Origin: an uncultured Planctomycetales bacterium
GTDB lineage: Bacteria > Planctomycetota > Planctomycetia > Isosphaerales > Isosphaeraceae
Length of the DNA: 56,712 nt
Assembly: GCA_903926465.1 (NCBI GenBank)
Contig: CAIYJE010000191.1
Location: 1 to 56,712 of the forward strand
Direction: 5' to 3'
The notes beneath the pieces are model-generated. The model had not been told where the DNA came from and did no database searches. It saw only the letters and a program-made list of their open reading frames with translations. Made by a program: the position numbers and the translations under genes. Positions 33,883 through 43,029 of the stretch are shown piece by piece (the first letter of the stretch is position 1; every line of letters begins with the position of its first letter).

Positions 33883-34242
33883 ATGCCAGATACGTTCGCC
33901 CCGTTGCTCCAGGTTTCCGAGAGCGGGGATGTTACGGTTGTGACAGTGAGCGACCGTAGAATTGTCGGTGAAGAGGAAATCCGAGAGTTCGGCAGAGAAC
34001 TCTTTGCCCTGGTAGAGCAGGACCAGCGGTCGCGGCTGGTCCTCAACCTTCAAAATGTTGACTATCTACCGAGTGGGGCCCTGGCTCAGCTTTTCAAGCT
34101 GAAAAAGAAGCTTTGCCATGCCCACGGCAACCTGAAACTCTGCAATATTCGCCCAGGACTGCTTGAGGTTTTCTCAATCACACGGCTTCACACCATTTTT
34201 GACTTTTACCCGGATACCGCCTCGGCCATTGCCTCGTTCTGA
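33883..34242 (+). CDS. STAS domain protein, copy 2
   Basis: A 119-residue STAS protein, a diverged tandem copy of the preceding gene: DRRIVGEEEIREFGRELF corresponds to DERIVDELVIAEVGDQLN, and YLPSGALAQLFKLKKKL to FMASQVIAKLFTLNKKI, with Ser64 at the identical position, and both proteins end in SF. GGAG precedes ATG 33883. The two copies may form a heterodimer or take turns binding a partner kinase that is not encoded in the immediate neighbourhood. Confidence 0.85.
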   Translation: MPDTFAPLLQVSESGDVTVVTVSDRRIVGEEEIREFGRELFALVEQDQRSRLVLNLQNVDYLPSGALAQLFKLKKKLCHAHGNLKLCNIRPGLLEVFSITRLHTIFDFYPDTASAIASF

Positions 34243-34330
34243 GGCAATTCCGGCCAATTGCATTCAACTGACCCAGGTCTTTTGAACTCCCGTCCCCGCC
34301 CCTACTCTTCTTGATTTGCCGCCACGTCCC

Positions 34331-37003
34331 ATGGCCGATCCCTCCCCATCCGTCCTGACCCCGATGATGCAGCAGTATCGCGAGCTCAAGGCCCGCGATC
34401 CAGATGCCCTGCTCCTGTTTCGGATGGGAGACTTTTACGAACTGTTTGGCGATGATGCCGAACGTGCCAGCGCCTTGCTCGGGCTCACGCTAACAACCCG
34501 AGACCGGGACAAAGCCGACGCCATGCCCATGGCCGGCTTTCCCTACCACCAGCTAGAGCCCTATCTGGCCCGCATCGTTTCATCTGGGCAACGTGCGGCC
34601 GTTTGCGAGCAGATTGAGGACCCCAAGGCCACCAAGGGGATTGTCAAACGGGACATTGTTCGGGTTGTCACTCCCGGCACCCTGACCGACGAGGCCCTGC
34701 TCGACCCCCTCTCCGCCAACTATCTGGCCGCGGTAACCGAACAACGCGGAAAACTTGGGCTGGCCTGGGTTGAACTGTCTACCGGCCGCTTCGAACTCTG
34801 TGAAGCGTCTCGAACCGAACTGATCGACGACATGACCCGGCTGGAACCGGCCGAGATTCTGGTCTCTGAGACCACGCTCGATGCCCCCTGGCTGCGTACC
34901 CTTCGGGGCCTGACCCGAGCCACAATCACCACACGGCCCTCCTGGGACTTTGTGACCGATCAGGCCCGCTCGGCCATCCTCAACCAGTTCGGAATTGCCA
35001 CCCTTTCCGGTTTTGGAATCGAAGACGATTCGGTGGAAGTTTCGGCCGCCGGTGCGCTTCTGGCTTACCTGCGAGAAACGCAACGAACCTCGCTCGGGCA
35101 CCTGGTTCGCCTATCCCCCTACCGACGTGGCCGCACCCTGGCGCTGGATGCCATGACCAGACGCAGCCTGGAACTGACCAGGACTCTGCGAGACTCAAAG
35201 CGAGAAGGCTCGCTGCTGGCCGCCATCGACCAGACCGCCACGCCCATGGGTGCCAGGCTGCTGACCGAATGGCTGGGTGCCCCGCTCACCGACCTCGACC
35301 AGATCCGCCAGCGCCAGACAATCGTCTCGGAATTTGTTCAGGAAGCCGCCCTGCGTCATGAACTCCGAGGCCTGCTTACCAAAGCCGCAGACCTGGAGCG
35401 GCTGGCGGCCAGGGCCGGAACCGGCCGCGCCAACCCCCGAGACCTGGGCGCTCTGGCCCGTACCCTCGGCTTATTACCTCGCCTCAAAGCGCTCATCTCC
35501 GCCCGCCAGAGCCCCGGGCTCACCGAACTTGAGGCAGGACTGGAACTTTGCCCAGAAATTCGCCAGGCAATCTCCGAAGCCCTGGTTGATGAACCTCCGC
35601 TGGCGCTCAAGGACGGCGGCCTGATTCGAGACGGATACCACCCCAGGCTCGACGAACTTCGCGAACTGGCCAAAGGCGGAAAAAACTGGATCGCCAGGTT
35701 CCAGGCCGAGCTGGTTCGCAGGACCGGAATCAACGGCTTGAAGATTGGTTTCAACAAGGTCTTCGGCTATTACGTGGAAATCACCCACGCACAAGGCTCT
35801 GGACGAGCTTTGCCTGCCGATTTCGTGCGAAAACAGACCGTCAAGAACGCAGAACGATACATCACGCCGGAATTGCAAGAATACGAAGAGAAGGTGCTCA
35901 GGGCCGAGGAACAAGCGCGTGCTCTGGAGTATGAACTGTTCACCACCCTCAGAGATCGGGTGGCCGCCGAAGCCCCCCGGCTGGCTCAGGCGGGCAATAT
36001 CTTGTCCCAGCTTGATGTGCTGGCCGCACTTGCCGAACTGGCGGCCAGACGCGGCTATTGCCGGCCCGAGATCGTGTCCGATCCCGTGCTGGAGATCGAG
36101 GCGGGCCGCCATCCTGTACTCGATACCATTCTTCCGCAGGGCGAGTTCGTTCCCAATGACCTCCAGCTCAGCCCCGATGCAGGTCTGGTGCTGCTGATCA
36201 CCGGCCCGAACATGGCCGGAAAGAGCACGTTTATCCGCCAGGTGGCGCTGATCACGCTGATGGCCCAGATCGGCTCATTTGTCCCTGCAAGACGGGCCCG
36301 CGTCGGCGTGGCCGACCGCCTGTTCGCACGCGTGGGCGCCACCGATGAACTCGGCCGTGGACTTTCCACCTTCATGGTTGAGATGAGCGAAACTGCGAAT
36401 ATCCTTCACAACGCCACCAACCGCAGCCTGGTCATTCTCGACGAAATTGGGCGTGGCACCAGCACTTTTGACGGTGTGAGCCTGGCCTGGGCTATCACCG
36501 AGCAGCTTCACGATGTCACCGGCTGCCGGACACTGTTCGCCACCCACTACCACGAGCTGGTCGACCTGGAAAAAACCAAACCCCACCTGCGCAATGCGAA
36601 CGTGGCGGTGAGAGAGCAGGATGGCGAGATTGTGTTCCTCCACCGGATCATTCCGGGGGGAGCCGACCAGAGCTATGGAATTCATGTGGCGAAGCTGGCG
36701 GGCGTACCCACACCGGTCCTCGATCGCGCGACCGAGATTCTGGCGTTTCTGGAAACCCAGCACGTTTCCGATGTGAACCAGCCAGAGCGGCAATCCCACA
36801 CCGAGACCGGGGCAGACACTAGCGCCGCCCAGGCAACCACGGGCCCGGTCAGACGCGTTAAGACCGGAAAGGCGCTTCAGGGAAGCCTGTTCGCCTCCCT
36901 GCCAGAGCCGCTTCTGGATGAGTTGAGACAAACCGACCTGGCCGCCCTGAGCCCCGAGGCAACCGCCCAGCTTCTCAAGCGGCTGAAGGATCTGGCCGGC
37001 TAA
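34331..37003 (+). CDS. mutS: DNA mismatch repair protein MutS
   Basis: An 890-residue mismatch-recognition ATPase. The N-terminal mismatch-contact motif GDFYELF (Phe-Tyr-Glu near residues 34-36) is intact. Connector, core, lever and clamp domains follow, and the ATPase has Walker A GPNMAGKSTF near residue 626 with DEIGRGTSTFDG and the ATHYHEL block. A variable proline-poor linker (about 810-845) and a C-terminal helical tail end the protein. ATG 34331 is chosen; a TTG five codons upstream is unlikely. Full length suggests the MutS1 mismatch-repair form. Confidence 0.96.
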   Translation: MADPSPSVLTPMMQQYRELKARDPDALLLFRMGDFYELFGDDAERASALLGLTLTTRDRDKADAMPMAGFPYHQLEPYLARIVSSGQRAAVCEQIEDPKATKGIVKRDIVRVVTPGTLTDEALLDPLSANYLAAVTEQRGKLGLAWVELSTGRFELCEASRTELIDDMTRLEPAEILVSETTLDAPWLRTLRGLTRATITTRPSWDFVTDQARSAILNQFGIATLSGFGIEDDSVEVSAAGALLAYLRETQRTSLGHLVRLSPYRRGRTLALDAMTRRSLELTRTLRDSKREGSLLAAIDQTATPMGARLLTEWLGAPLTDLDQIRQRQTIVSEFVQEAALRHELRGLLTKAADLERLAARAGTGRANPRDLGALARTLGLLPRLKALISARQSPGLTELEAGLELCPEIRQAISEALVDEPPLALKDGGLIRDGYHPRLDELRELAKGGKNWIARFQAELVRRTGINGLKIGFNKVFGYYVEITHAQGSGRALPADFVRKQTVKNAERYITPELQEYEEKVLRAEEQARALEYELFTTLRDRVAAEAPRLAQAGNILSQLDVLAALAELAARRGYCRPEIVSDPVLEIEAGRHPVLDTILPQGEFVPNDLQLSPDAGLVLLITGPNMAGKSTFIRQVALITLMAQIGSFVPARRARVGVADRLFARVGATDELGRGLSTFMVEMSETANILHNATNRSLVILDEIGRGTSTFDGVSLAWAITEQLHDVTGCRTLFATHYHELVDLEKTKPHLRNANVAVREQDGEIVFLHRIIPGGADQSYGIHVAKLAGVPTPVLDRATEILAFLETQHVSDVNQPERQSHTETGADTSAAQATTGPVRRVKTGKALQGSLFASLPEPLLDELRQTDLAALSPEATAQLLKRLKDLAG

Positions 37004-37127
37004 TCGCTCCTACCCAGGCCAGCGCTCGCAACCGGCCGGTTCAATTCCTTAGCGGGGTTCGCCAACTCAGCCCGCCGAAGCCGACGCAACCGGCCCGGGG
37101 ACCGGCCGTGTCATCCAAGCCAATCGG

Positions 37128-37298
37128 TTAGCTCTTCTTCTTATCGGCAACAGGCTTCTTCTCAGCCTTGGGCGTAGGTTCAGCCTTGCTGGGGCTCTTC
37201 TCGACCACTTTCTCCTCGACTCCGTGCTCGATCTCTTTCTTACCAAAGATCGACTCATGGTTTGGGAAGCCATACTTGCGAATAATTGGGCCACTCAT
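37128..37298 (-). CDS. Small conserved planctomycete-type protein (MSGPIIRKYGFPN family)
   Basis: A 56-residue protein too short for routine ORF listing. It starts MSGPIIRKYGFPNHESIFGK and ends in a very lysine-rich tail (AEKKPVADKKKS). AGGAG lies 9 nt before ATG 37298. I recall short proteins with the same start in several planctomycetes, but no known function. The basic C-terminus suggests nucleic-acid or ribosome contact, which is inference. It is convergent with mutS. Confidence 0.7.
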   Translation of the reverse strand: MSGPIIRKYGFPNHESIFGKKEIEHGVEEKVVEKSPSKAEPTPKAEKKPVADKKKS

Positions 37299-37436
37299 CG
37301 TGCTCAACTCCTGGTAAAAGCAGGTCCGATCAAAACCACAGGTGGCCTGATCTCAATCCTCATTTTAACCAACACGCCCGAAATTCAACACCGAGAACGT
37401 CGGCCGGTCCGTATTCTGAACGCGACTCGTTTCCGA

Positions 37437-37464
37437 GTTCCGTGAACCTCTTGGCTCACGGAAC
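37437..37464. repeat. 9-bp-arm hairpin
   Basis: GTTCCGTGA (37437-37445) and TCACGGAAC (37456-37464) are exact inverse complements around a 10-nt loop. No T-run follows on either strand. Confidence 0.55.
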
Positions 37465-37543
37465 GGCTTCACTCATGCGTTTTGACGTTTGGCTGACAGG
37501 GCATTGTCGGCGGAAAACCGCTGCCACCGGATCCAGGTAACCG

Positions 37544-37559
37544 GAATCCTTCGGGATTC
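37544..37559. repeat. UUCG-capped hairpin
   Basis: GAATCC-TTCG-GGATTC is a perfect 6-bp stem with the extra-stable UUCG tetraloop (on the plus strand). This is the kind of stem found in structured RNAs. Confidence 0.5.
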
Positions 37560-37739
37560 GACACTCGCCCTTGAGCACATCAGCACAATATCGACATATT
37601 CACCTATACCGCTTTTCATGAAATATCCGCAGAATCCCGCAACGTCGCCTGACTCTCTGAGTCGAGTCTTCAGGCCCACCAAAGCAAAAAAACACCCAGG
37701 CGATCATCCGGGACGCTTTTTCATTTGGCCACAGTTTGT

Positions 37740-37784
37740 AAAGCCGGAACAGGCTCCCAACCTGTGGAGCCTATCCCGGCTTTT
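37740..37784 (-). terminator. Terminator-like hairpin downstream of the carbonic anhydrase gene
   Basis: AAAGCCGG...AGGCTCC pairs with GGAGCCT...CCGGCTTTT over about 15 base pairs with two small interruptions. A-rich and T-rich flanks lie on both strands, so it could act in both directions. It lies 72 bp downstream of the minus-strand carbonic anhydrase stop. Confidence 0.65.
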
Positions 37785-37855
37785 GCAATCATCGTTTGGT
37801 CTTGATCTTCACAGAGGCCACCACAACGGCCAAGCCCGTGGTATCCACGCGTGGC

Positions 37856-38587
37856 TCAGACGATCCGCTTCGATTTGGGTTTTGCCTTGGGTTTCGCCGG
37901 CTTGGGAAGACTGCTGGCCACCTCGGCATGATCATGCTCATGGTGATGATCTTCGTACTCTACCTCTTCGGTCGAGTCATCAAATTCGTCCAGCCAGACC
38001 ACTCCTCCACGCAGGTCCATCATGTAACAACGCACTTCAACATTCCACAGATGCTTGAGCGAGTCTGGGTCTGGGTGTTCCCCGTGCGATCGGGAGATAA
38101 TATCCCGGAATGGCTTGGAAATCGGATCTTCATCGGGAGGAAAGGGATCTTGCCGCCGCTCCAGGCAATACTTGTCAATCTCGGCCTTCAACAAGAACGC
38201 CTGCTGGGTATGGTCCTTATGCTCTTCTTCCAGGTGATAGCAATTATGGCCTTCAACCTCATCATAATGAACGTAAGACTTGTGAAAGAACTCTTCGTAG
38301 GCCCCACAATCTCGATGCTCAACAATATAAACATACTTAATTTGATGAAGACCGACAGCCAGCACCAGATGATCAAAAAACGCCTTGCGCCACGAGGGCA
38401 TGACCATGGCCCCAGCCGCTGCGCCAGCAAGAATGAACTGATCGTACCTGTTTTCCAGGTTCTCAAAGTTCATGAACGCAACAAGGTTGTCCAGCAACCG
38501 CAAATCCATGCAACTTAAGAGCAGAACATTTTTTCGAGGCGAAGTATGACCGGCAATCGTCTTATAATTGGTTTCATGAAACTGCAT
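37856..38587 (-). CDS. Beta-type carbonic anhydrase
   Basis: A 243-residue protein with the complete zinc site of beta-carbonic anhydrases: Cys26-X-Asp28-X-Arg30 (LLSCMDLRLLD) and His91-X2-Cys94 (VYIVEHRDCGAYEEF). It interconverts CO2 and bicarbonate. The rest of the sequence differs from well-known beta enzymes and contains a long insertion rich in His/Glu. The C-terminus has an acidic-histidine stretch (YEDHHHEHDHAEV) followed by a Pro/Lys tail (KPAKPKAKPKSKRIV), unusual for the family and possibly a metal-holding or targeting element. Presumably cytosolic. Confidence 0.8.
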   Translation of the reverse strand: MQFHETNYKTIAGHTSPRKNVLLLSCMDLRLLDNLVAFMNFENLENRYDQFILAGAAAGAMVMPSWRKAFFDHLVLAVGLHQIKYVYIVEHRDCGAYEEFFHKSYVHYDEVEGHNCYHLEEEHKDHTQQAFLLKAEIDKYCLERRQDPFPPDEDPISKPFRDIISRSHGEHPDPDSLKHLWNVEVRCYMMDLRGGVVWLDEFDDSTEEVEYEDHHHEHDHAEVASSLPKPAKPKAKPKSKRIV

Positions 38588-38949
38588 GAACTTGGTTCCT
38601 GAAAGCGAGGGGACGAAGCTACGTTGAATTCAAAGGGCGGGATTGGGGCAGAGCGGTGCCTCGAATCCACCACTCGGATTCCTGAATCGGCAATGCACGG
38701 GACTCAGGAATAGACCCTGTATTCTTTGGGGCGCTGATTCGCGGAAAAGAAAAAAACGCTTCAAACGCGGAGCGAGTTCCTGCTCGCTGAGTTGTCGGTT
38801 CCGAGTTTGGACCCGTGGCCAGCCCCTGAGCTTGCCGCCGGACGAAATCGCCAAATTTCACCGAGATTCGCCAGTCCAGGGAGCCTTGCACGCATACGGA
38901 GCGTTCCGAAAAACCGGGGCGTACCAGACGCCCCGGTTCTCAGGTTGCT
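38588..38949. other. Intergenic region
   Basis: These 362 bp have no supported gene. They hold the terminator of the downstream isomerase gene (38909-38938) and a hairpin ATTCCTGA (38678-38685) / TCAGGAAT (38704-38711). The promoter of the carbonic anhydrase gene should lie at the left end, but no good consensus was found. Confidence 0.35.
38909..38938 (-). terminator. Rho-independent terminator of the TIM-barrel isomerase gene
   Basis: On the minus strand AACCGGGGCG and CGCCCCGGTT form a perfect 10-bp stem around TCTGGTA, followed by a run of T residues (GGTTTTTCGG). Confidence 0.85.
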
Positions 38950-39960
38950 TTACTTTTTGCTCGCTTCGGAGAACGCCGAATCAAAAAGGCTGGCAGGGGC
39001 AGCGAACCCCATGGTCTTCTTGGTGAATGCGGCAGCCTCGGCTGCGCCATATTCACGCTCCATGCTGGGATCCTCCCACTCGATTGAGAGTGGACCCTGG
39101 TAACCGGTGGCGTTCAGGGCACGAGCGATCGCGTCAAAATCAACCTGACCACGGCCTGGCGAGCGGAAATCCCAACCGCGGCGTGGGTCGCCAAAGTTGA
39201 GGTGCGAGCCCAGAATTCCTGAACGCCCATTCAGGGTGCGTGCAGCATCCTTCACGTGGACATGGTAAATCCGGTCAGGGAAGTACCGGATGAACTCGAC
39301 CGGATCGACCATTTGCCAAAGAAGGTGGCTGGGGTCAAAGTTGAAACCGAACTCCTTGCGGTGGTCCATCGCCTTGAGTGCGGTCTCTGCGCTATAGATG
39401 TCGAACGCAATTTCCGTAGGGTGGACCTCAAGGGCGAACTTAACCCCTTCTTTCTGGAAGACGTCAAGAATGGGGTTCCAGCGGTCGGCCAGATCCTGGA
39501 AGCCTGCGGCAATCATGGCGTCTGACACGGGTGGAAACGAGTACAGCAGGTGCCAGATGGAGCTGCCCGTGAACCCGTTGACCACCTTCACGCCCATCTT
39601 GGCGGCGGCCCGGGCGGTGTCCATCATCTCCTGAGCCGCTCGTTTACGGACCCCTTCCGGGTTCCCGTCGCCCCAGACGTGGTCTGGCAGAATGATTTTG
39701 TGCCGTTCGTCGATCAGATCACAAACCGCCTGGCCAGCCAGGTGGTTGGAAATAGCCCAGCACTTCAGCCCATACTTGGCAAGCAGGGCATGCCGGCCTT
39801 CGCAGTAACCTGGCTCATGGAGGGCCTTCTGAACGTTGAAATGATCGCCCCAGCAGGGTAACTCGATTCCGTCATAGCCCCAGGAACTGGCCTTCTGGCA
39901 GAGGGTTTCGAGCGTCATATCGGCCCACTGGCCGGTGAAGAGGGTAACCGGGCGTGCCAC
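38950..39960 (-). CDS. Sugar phosphate isomerase/epimerase (TIM barrel, AP endonuclease 2 family)
   Basis: A 336-residue xylose-isomerase-like TIM barrel. Metal-ligand candidates are spread as usual: Glu in [12 protein letters not shown], Glu in [13 protein letters not shown], Asp/His in [19 protein letters not shown], and Glu in [13 protein letters not shown]. Planctomycetes have many of these; substrates vary (myo-inositol-type or sugar acids), so none is assigned. A GTG at 39958-39960, 7 nt after AGGAG, is preferred to the in-frame TTG two codons upstream. There is no signal peptide. Confidence 0.85.
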   Translation of the reverse strand: MARPVTLFTGQWADMTLETLCQKASSWGYDGIELPCWGDHFNVQKALHEPGYCEGRHALLAKYGLKCWAISNHLAGQAVCDLIDERHKIILPDHVWGDGNPEGVRKRAAQEMMDTARAAAKMGVKVVNGFTGSSIWHLLYSFPPVSDAMIAAGFQDLADRWNPILDVFQKEGVKFALEVHPTEIAFDIYSAETALKAMDHRKEFGFNFDPSHLLWQMVDPVEFIRYFPDRIYHVHVKDAARTLNGRSGILGSHLNFGDPRRGWDFRSPGRGQVDFDAIARALNATGYQGPLSIEWEDPSMEREYGAAEAAAFTKKTMGFAAPASLFDSAFSEASKK

Positions 39961-40169
39961 GCGCAAACTCCTTGAAAACGGATGTTGGAGCCATCAAGGG
40001 CCATGAGGGCCGAACCTGCAACCAGATCAGCACACAGGATACTAACCAGGTTGCGGCCACTCAATCTTACACGGCGCGAACATAAGCCGGTATCGTAGTG
40101 AAGTCAACGGCTTGACGACCAGGCCCGCATACCAGCACCATCCGACGAATTTACCAGGAGTCCCGCCCT

Positions 40170-40838
40170 ATGGCCCTGTCGCCCTACCACGCGGTCGTGT
40201 TTGATTTCGATGGCGTGATCGCCGACACGGCAAACATCCACGTCGCAGCCTGGGAGCGAACCTTTGCCGTGATGGGCTGGAAGGTGCCCACCGAGGTTTG
40301 CGCCCGGGCCGGCAGCGAGGACGACCGCACCTTTCTTGATGATGTTTTTTCGAGCCAAGGAATTGAAGGGGGAGACCGCGAAGGCTGGGTACGCAAGAAG
40401 CAAGACCTCACACGGACCATGCTCAACTTTGCACCCCGCATCTATCCAGGAGTGGCGGCGCTTTTGCGTGAACTACACTCACGCTCCATCCCCGTGGGAA
40501 TCGTCACAGGAACCTGGCAAGAGAACGTGGCAACCACCCTGGAGTCCGGCGGCTTGGCCCCCTATGTGAAAACCTGCGTGACCAAGGAAGTGGTGACCAG
40601 CCCGAAGCCAGACCCTGAAGGCTACCTGCTCGCCTGCAAGCGACTGAAGGTTGAACCGGCTCATGCCCTGGCCGTGGAAGATTCACTCAACGGCGTTGAG
40701 GCGGCGACCAAGGCGGGAATGAAGGTGCTGGCCCTGGGACATCGCCAACCCCAGGGAGACTGGACCCTGGGTGCACCGTTTGTGAGCGACCTCAGAGACC
40801 CCAAGGCAATCTTGCAACACCTCGGCCTGACAGTCTGA
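40170..40838 (+). CDS. HAD-superfamily phosphatase/phosphoglucomutase-like
   Basis: A 222-residue HAD hydrolase of the beta-phosphoglucomutase/CbbY subgroup. FDFDGVIADT holds the nucleophile Asp, VGIVTGTWQ motif II, SPKPDPEGYLLA motif III lysine, and VEDSLNGVEAA motif IV. A cap domain lies between residues about 20 and 90. It may dephosphorylate a sugar phosphate or interconvert hexose phosphates. ATG 40170 follows AGGAG. sthA follows 88 bp downstream. Confidence 0.87.
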   Translation: MALSPYHAVVFDFDGVIADTANIHVAAWERTFAVMGWKVPTEVCARAGSEDDRTFLDDVFSSQGIEGGDREGWVRKKQDLTRTMLNFAPRIYPGVAALLRELHSRSIPVGIVTGTWQENVATTLESGGLAPYVKTCVTKEVVTSPKPDPEGYLLACKRLKVEPAHALAVEDSLNGVEAATKAGMKVLALGHRQPQGDWTLGAPFVSDLRDPKAILQHLGLTV

Positions 40839-40926
40839 ACATTCTCGACGCTATAAGCCTGTGACAGCCGCACGGTAAAATTCTATTCCTGACCATCAGC
40901 CACCCACGCCCAATACGGAATCCGCC

Positions 40927-42384
40927 ATGGCTCATGAAGAATCTTTCGACCTGGTCGTGATTGGTTCCGGACCAGCCGGCGAAAGCGGCGCTGTGGCCGC
41001 CGCAGCCCTGGGCAAGCGAGTGCTGATGGTTGAGAAAAGCCCAAACCTGGGTGGTAGCTCGGCCAATACCGGTACCCTGCCCAGCAAGACCCTGCGTGAA
41101 ACGGCTCTCGCTTTCTCCGGGCTCAAATCTCGCAACCTGTACGGCGTGGACCTCTCGCTCAAACGAGAAGCCACCATCTCCGAGCTGATGTACCACGAGA
41201 AACGTGTCAAAACCAGCGAACGCGAGCGCATCCGGCGCAATCTGGCGGAAAACGGCATCGAACTGATTCGTGGGACCGCACGTTTCCTCGATCCACACCG
41301 GGTAGCCGTAACTCCGCACCATGAGGTCGGGTTCCCCATCCCCCAAGAACTCCTCATTCGCGCCCAGGTCATTCTGATCGCCAGCGGATCCTCGCCAGTC
41401 CAGCCTCCTGAATTCCCATTTCCCGATCATCGGGTGCATGATTCGGACGAGATCCTTCAGCTTGAGTGCATGCCACGCACCCTGCTTGTGGTGGGTGCGG
41501 GGGTCATTGGAAGCGAGTACGCCTGCACGTTCGCAGCCTTGGGTTCCAAGGTCACCATCATCGACGGTCGAACCGAACTTTTACCCTTCCTGGACGCCGA
41601 TGTTTCCGAAGCGCTTGAACAAGCCATGCGTGAGCACCTGGGAATCCTATTTCGCTGGGGCGAAACGGTGACAACCTGCACCCCCTCAACCGACCCTGGC
41701 GGACCGGTGTTAGTGACCACCAATAAGGGGAAACAGCTTGAATTCGAGGGGGTTCTGGTGGCCGCCGGCCGGTTCAGCAATACTGCGGATCTGAACCTGG
41801 AGGCCGCCGGGCTTAGCCCCGGTTCACGCGGAAAGCTGGAGGTCAATGCCCGTTACCAGACCAGCGTTCCCCATATTTACGCCGCCGGAGACGTGATTGG
41901 CTCACCGGGCCTGGCCGCCACCAGCAAGGAACAAGCCCGAGTGGCCATGTGCTGCGCCTTTGATTCCGGGATCAAGTGCGAGATCGCCCCACTGTTGCCC
42001 ACCGGCATCTACACCATCCCCGAGGTCAGCATGGTGGGGGCTGCCGAGGATGAGTTGAAAGCCAAAGGCATCGACTACGTCGTGGGCCGGGCCCAGTATG
42101 CCAAGAACGCGCGCGGAGAGATTATTGGCGATCAGTTTGGGTTCCTGAAGCTGATCTTCCGCCGCGATAACCGAAAACTGATCGGCGTCCATGTGGTCGG
42201 AGAGATTGCATCCGAGGTCGTTCATATCGGGCTCATGGCCATGCTCGTGGATGCAGATATTGAGATCTTCAACCGGGCCTGCTTCAACTATCCCACTCTG
42301 GGCGACCTTTACAAGGACGCCTGCTATGACGCTTTGAACAAATTTGAACAACCCGCATCGCAGAACACGATCACCCCTGCCTGA
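40927..42384 (+). CDS. sthA: Si-specific NAD(P)+ transhydrogenase
   Basis: A 485-residue flavoprotein that moves hydride between NADPH and NAD+, balancing reducing power. The FAD motif VVIGSGPAGESGAVAAAALG, the second dinucleotide motif LVVGAGVIGSEYA and the C-terminal pyridine-nucleotide oxidoreductase dimer region are present. The redox disulphide CxxxxC of dihydrolipoamide dehydrogenases is absent (LGGSSANTGTLPSKT), as expected for SthA. Soluble and cytosolic. Confidence 0.9.
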   Translation: MAHEESFDLVVIGSGPAGESGAVAAAALGKRVLMVEKSPNLGGSSANTGTLPSKTLRETALAFSGLKSRNLYGVDLSLKREATISELMYHEKRVKTSERERIRRNLAENGIELIRGTARFLDPHRVAVTPHHEVGFPIPQELLIRAQVILIASGSSPVQPPEFPFPDHRVHDSDEILQLECMPRTLLVVGAGVIGSEYACTFAALGSKVTIIDGRTELLPFLDADVSEALEQAMREHLGILFRWGETVTTCTPSTDPGGPVLVTTNKGKQLEFEGVLVAAGRFSNTADLNLEAAGLSPGSRGKLEVNARYQTSVPHIYAAGDVIGSPGLAATSKEQARVAMCCAFDSGIKCEIAPLLPTGIYTIPEVSMVGAAEDELKAKGIDYVVGRAQYAKNARGEIIGDQFGFLKLIFRRDNRKLIGVHVVGEIASEVVHIGLMAMLVDADIEIFNRACFNYPTLGDLYKDACYDALNKFEQPASQNTITPA

Positions 42385-42567
42385 TTCCACCGCTCAGCCG
42401 GCCGGGGCCAGGCTCTGCTCACACACGCGTGAACCATGGCCCAGATTGCCGTGTCTGCTCCTCAGATACGCTCGTTCTTCTGGGCTCCAGGTGGCACACT
42501 TGCCCTGAACGTAAAATAACCTAGCCTTTCCTACGGTGATCCCTGAAACGCCAGGAGCAAGACGATC

Positions 42568-42951
42568 ATGCCTCGACGATTTACACGCGGCCCCCATGGG
42601 CATGACCACCGCTCGGGCGATCCTACCAGAGCGGGTGGTCATGCCCAGGTCGACCGCAAAACCGCCCAGCTCTGCCATCAGGTGCTGGAAACACTGGAAC
42701 AGGTGCTGGCCGAGCAAGAAGACGAGGTTCTGCAAGGCTTACACGTGCTTGAGGTTGAGGCCGCGCCCGACGATTCCCACCTGCTGATCACGGTGGCGCC
42801 TGGGCCGGGCACTCCCGCCAGCAATGGCGCAGAAATCTTGGGCCGCCTGGCCGAGGCTACCCCAGACCTGCGTATCGAAGTAGCCTCTTCGATCACACGT
42901 CGGCGCGCACCCAGCTTCAGCTTCAAGCTAGGCGCCCTACCCGCAATTTAG
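42568..42951 (+). CDS. rbfA: RbfA-like ribosome-binding factor
   Basis: A 127-residue protein. The middle follows RbfA: KTAQLCHQVLETLEQVLAEQ, LQGLHVLEVEAAPDDSHLLITV, and SSITRRRAPSFSFKL at the end. RbfA is a KH-type factor for 30S maturation. A Gly/His/Arg-rich N-terminal stretch of about 28 residues (GPHGHDHRSGDPTRAGGH) is unusual. The similarity is by pattern only and the family is diverse. No other ribosome-maturation gene is nearby. Confidence 0.6.
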   Translation: MPRRFTRGPHGHDHRSGDPTRAGGHAQVDRKTAQLCHQVLETLEQVLAEQEDEVLQGLHVLEVEAAPDDSHLLITVAPGPGTPASNGAEILGRLAEATPDLRIEVASSITRRRAPSFSFKLGALPAI

Positions 42952-43029
42952 TACCCGCTCCAAAACCGAGGCTGGCTCCAAGTCCACAAGGAGCCTGCCC
43001 CAGGTTCAAAACACGGGCACGAGCCGCGA

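Larger units (their letters stand above)
37299..37855. other. Gene-poor, hairpin-rich intergenic region
   Basis: In 557 bp no gene is supported. Several strong hairpins are packed together: ACTCG-TTTC-CGAGT at about 37425-37438, GTTCCGTGA/TCACGGAAC (37437-37464), GAATCC-TTCG-GGATTC (37544-37559) and a long terminator-like stem at 37740-37784. A structured RNA is possible. Confidence 0.4.

Noticed and set aside
37067-37294. 75-residue minus-strand frame in another phase over the small planctomycete-type gene
   Set aside because: It is a frameshifted reading of the MSGPIIRKYGFPN gene, with arginine/serine-rich text and no Shine-Dalgarno in phase.
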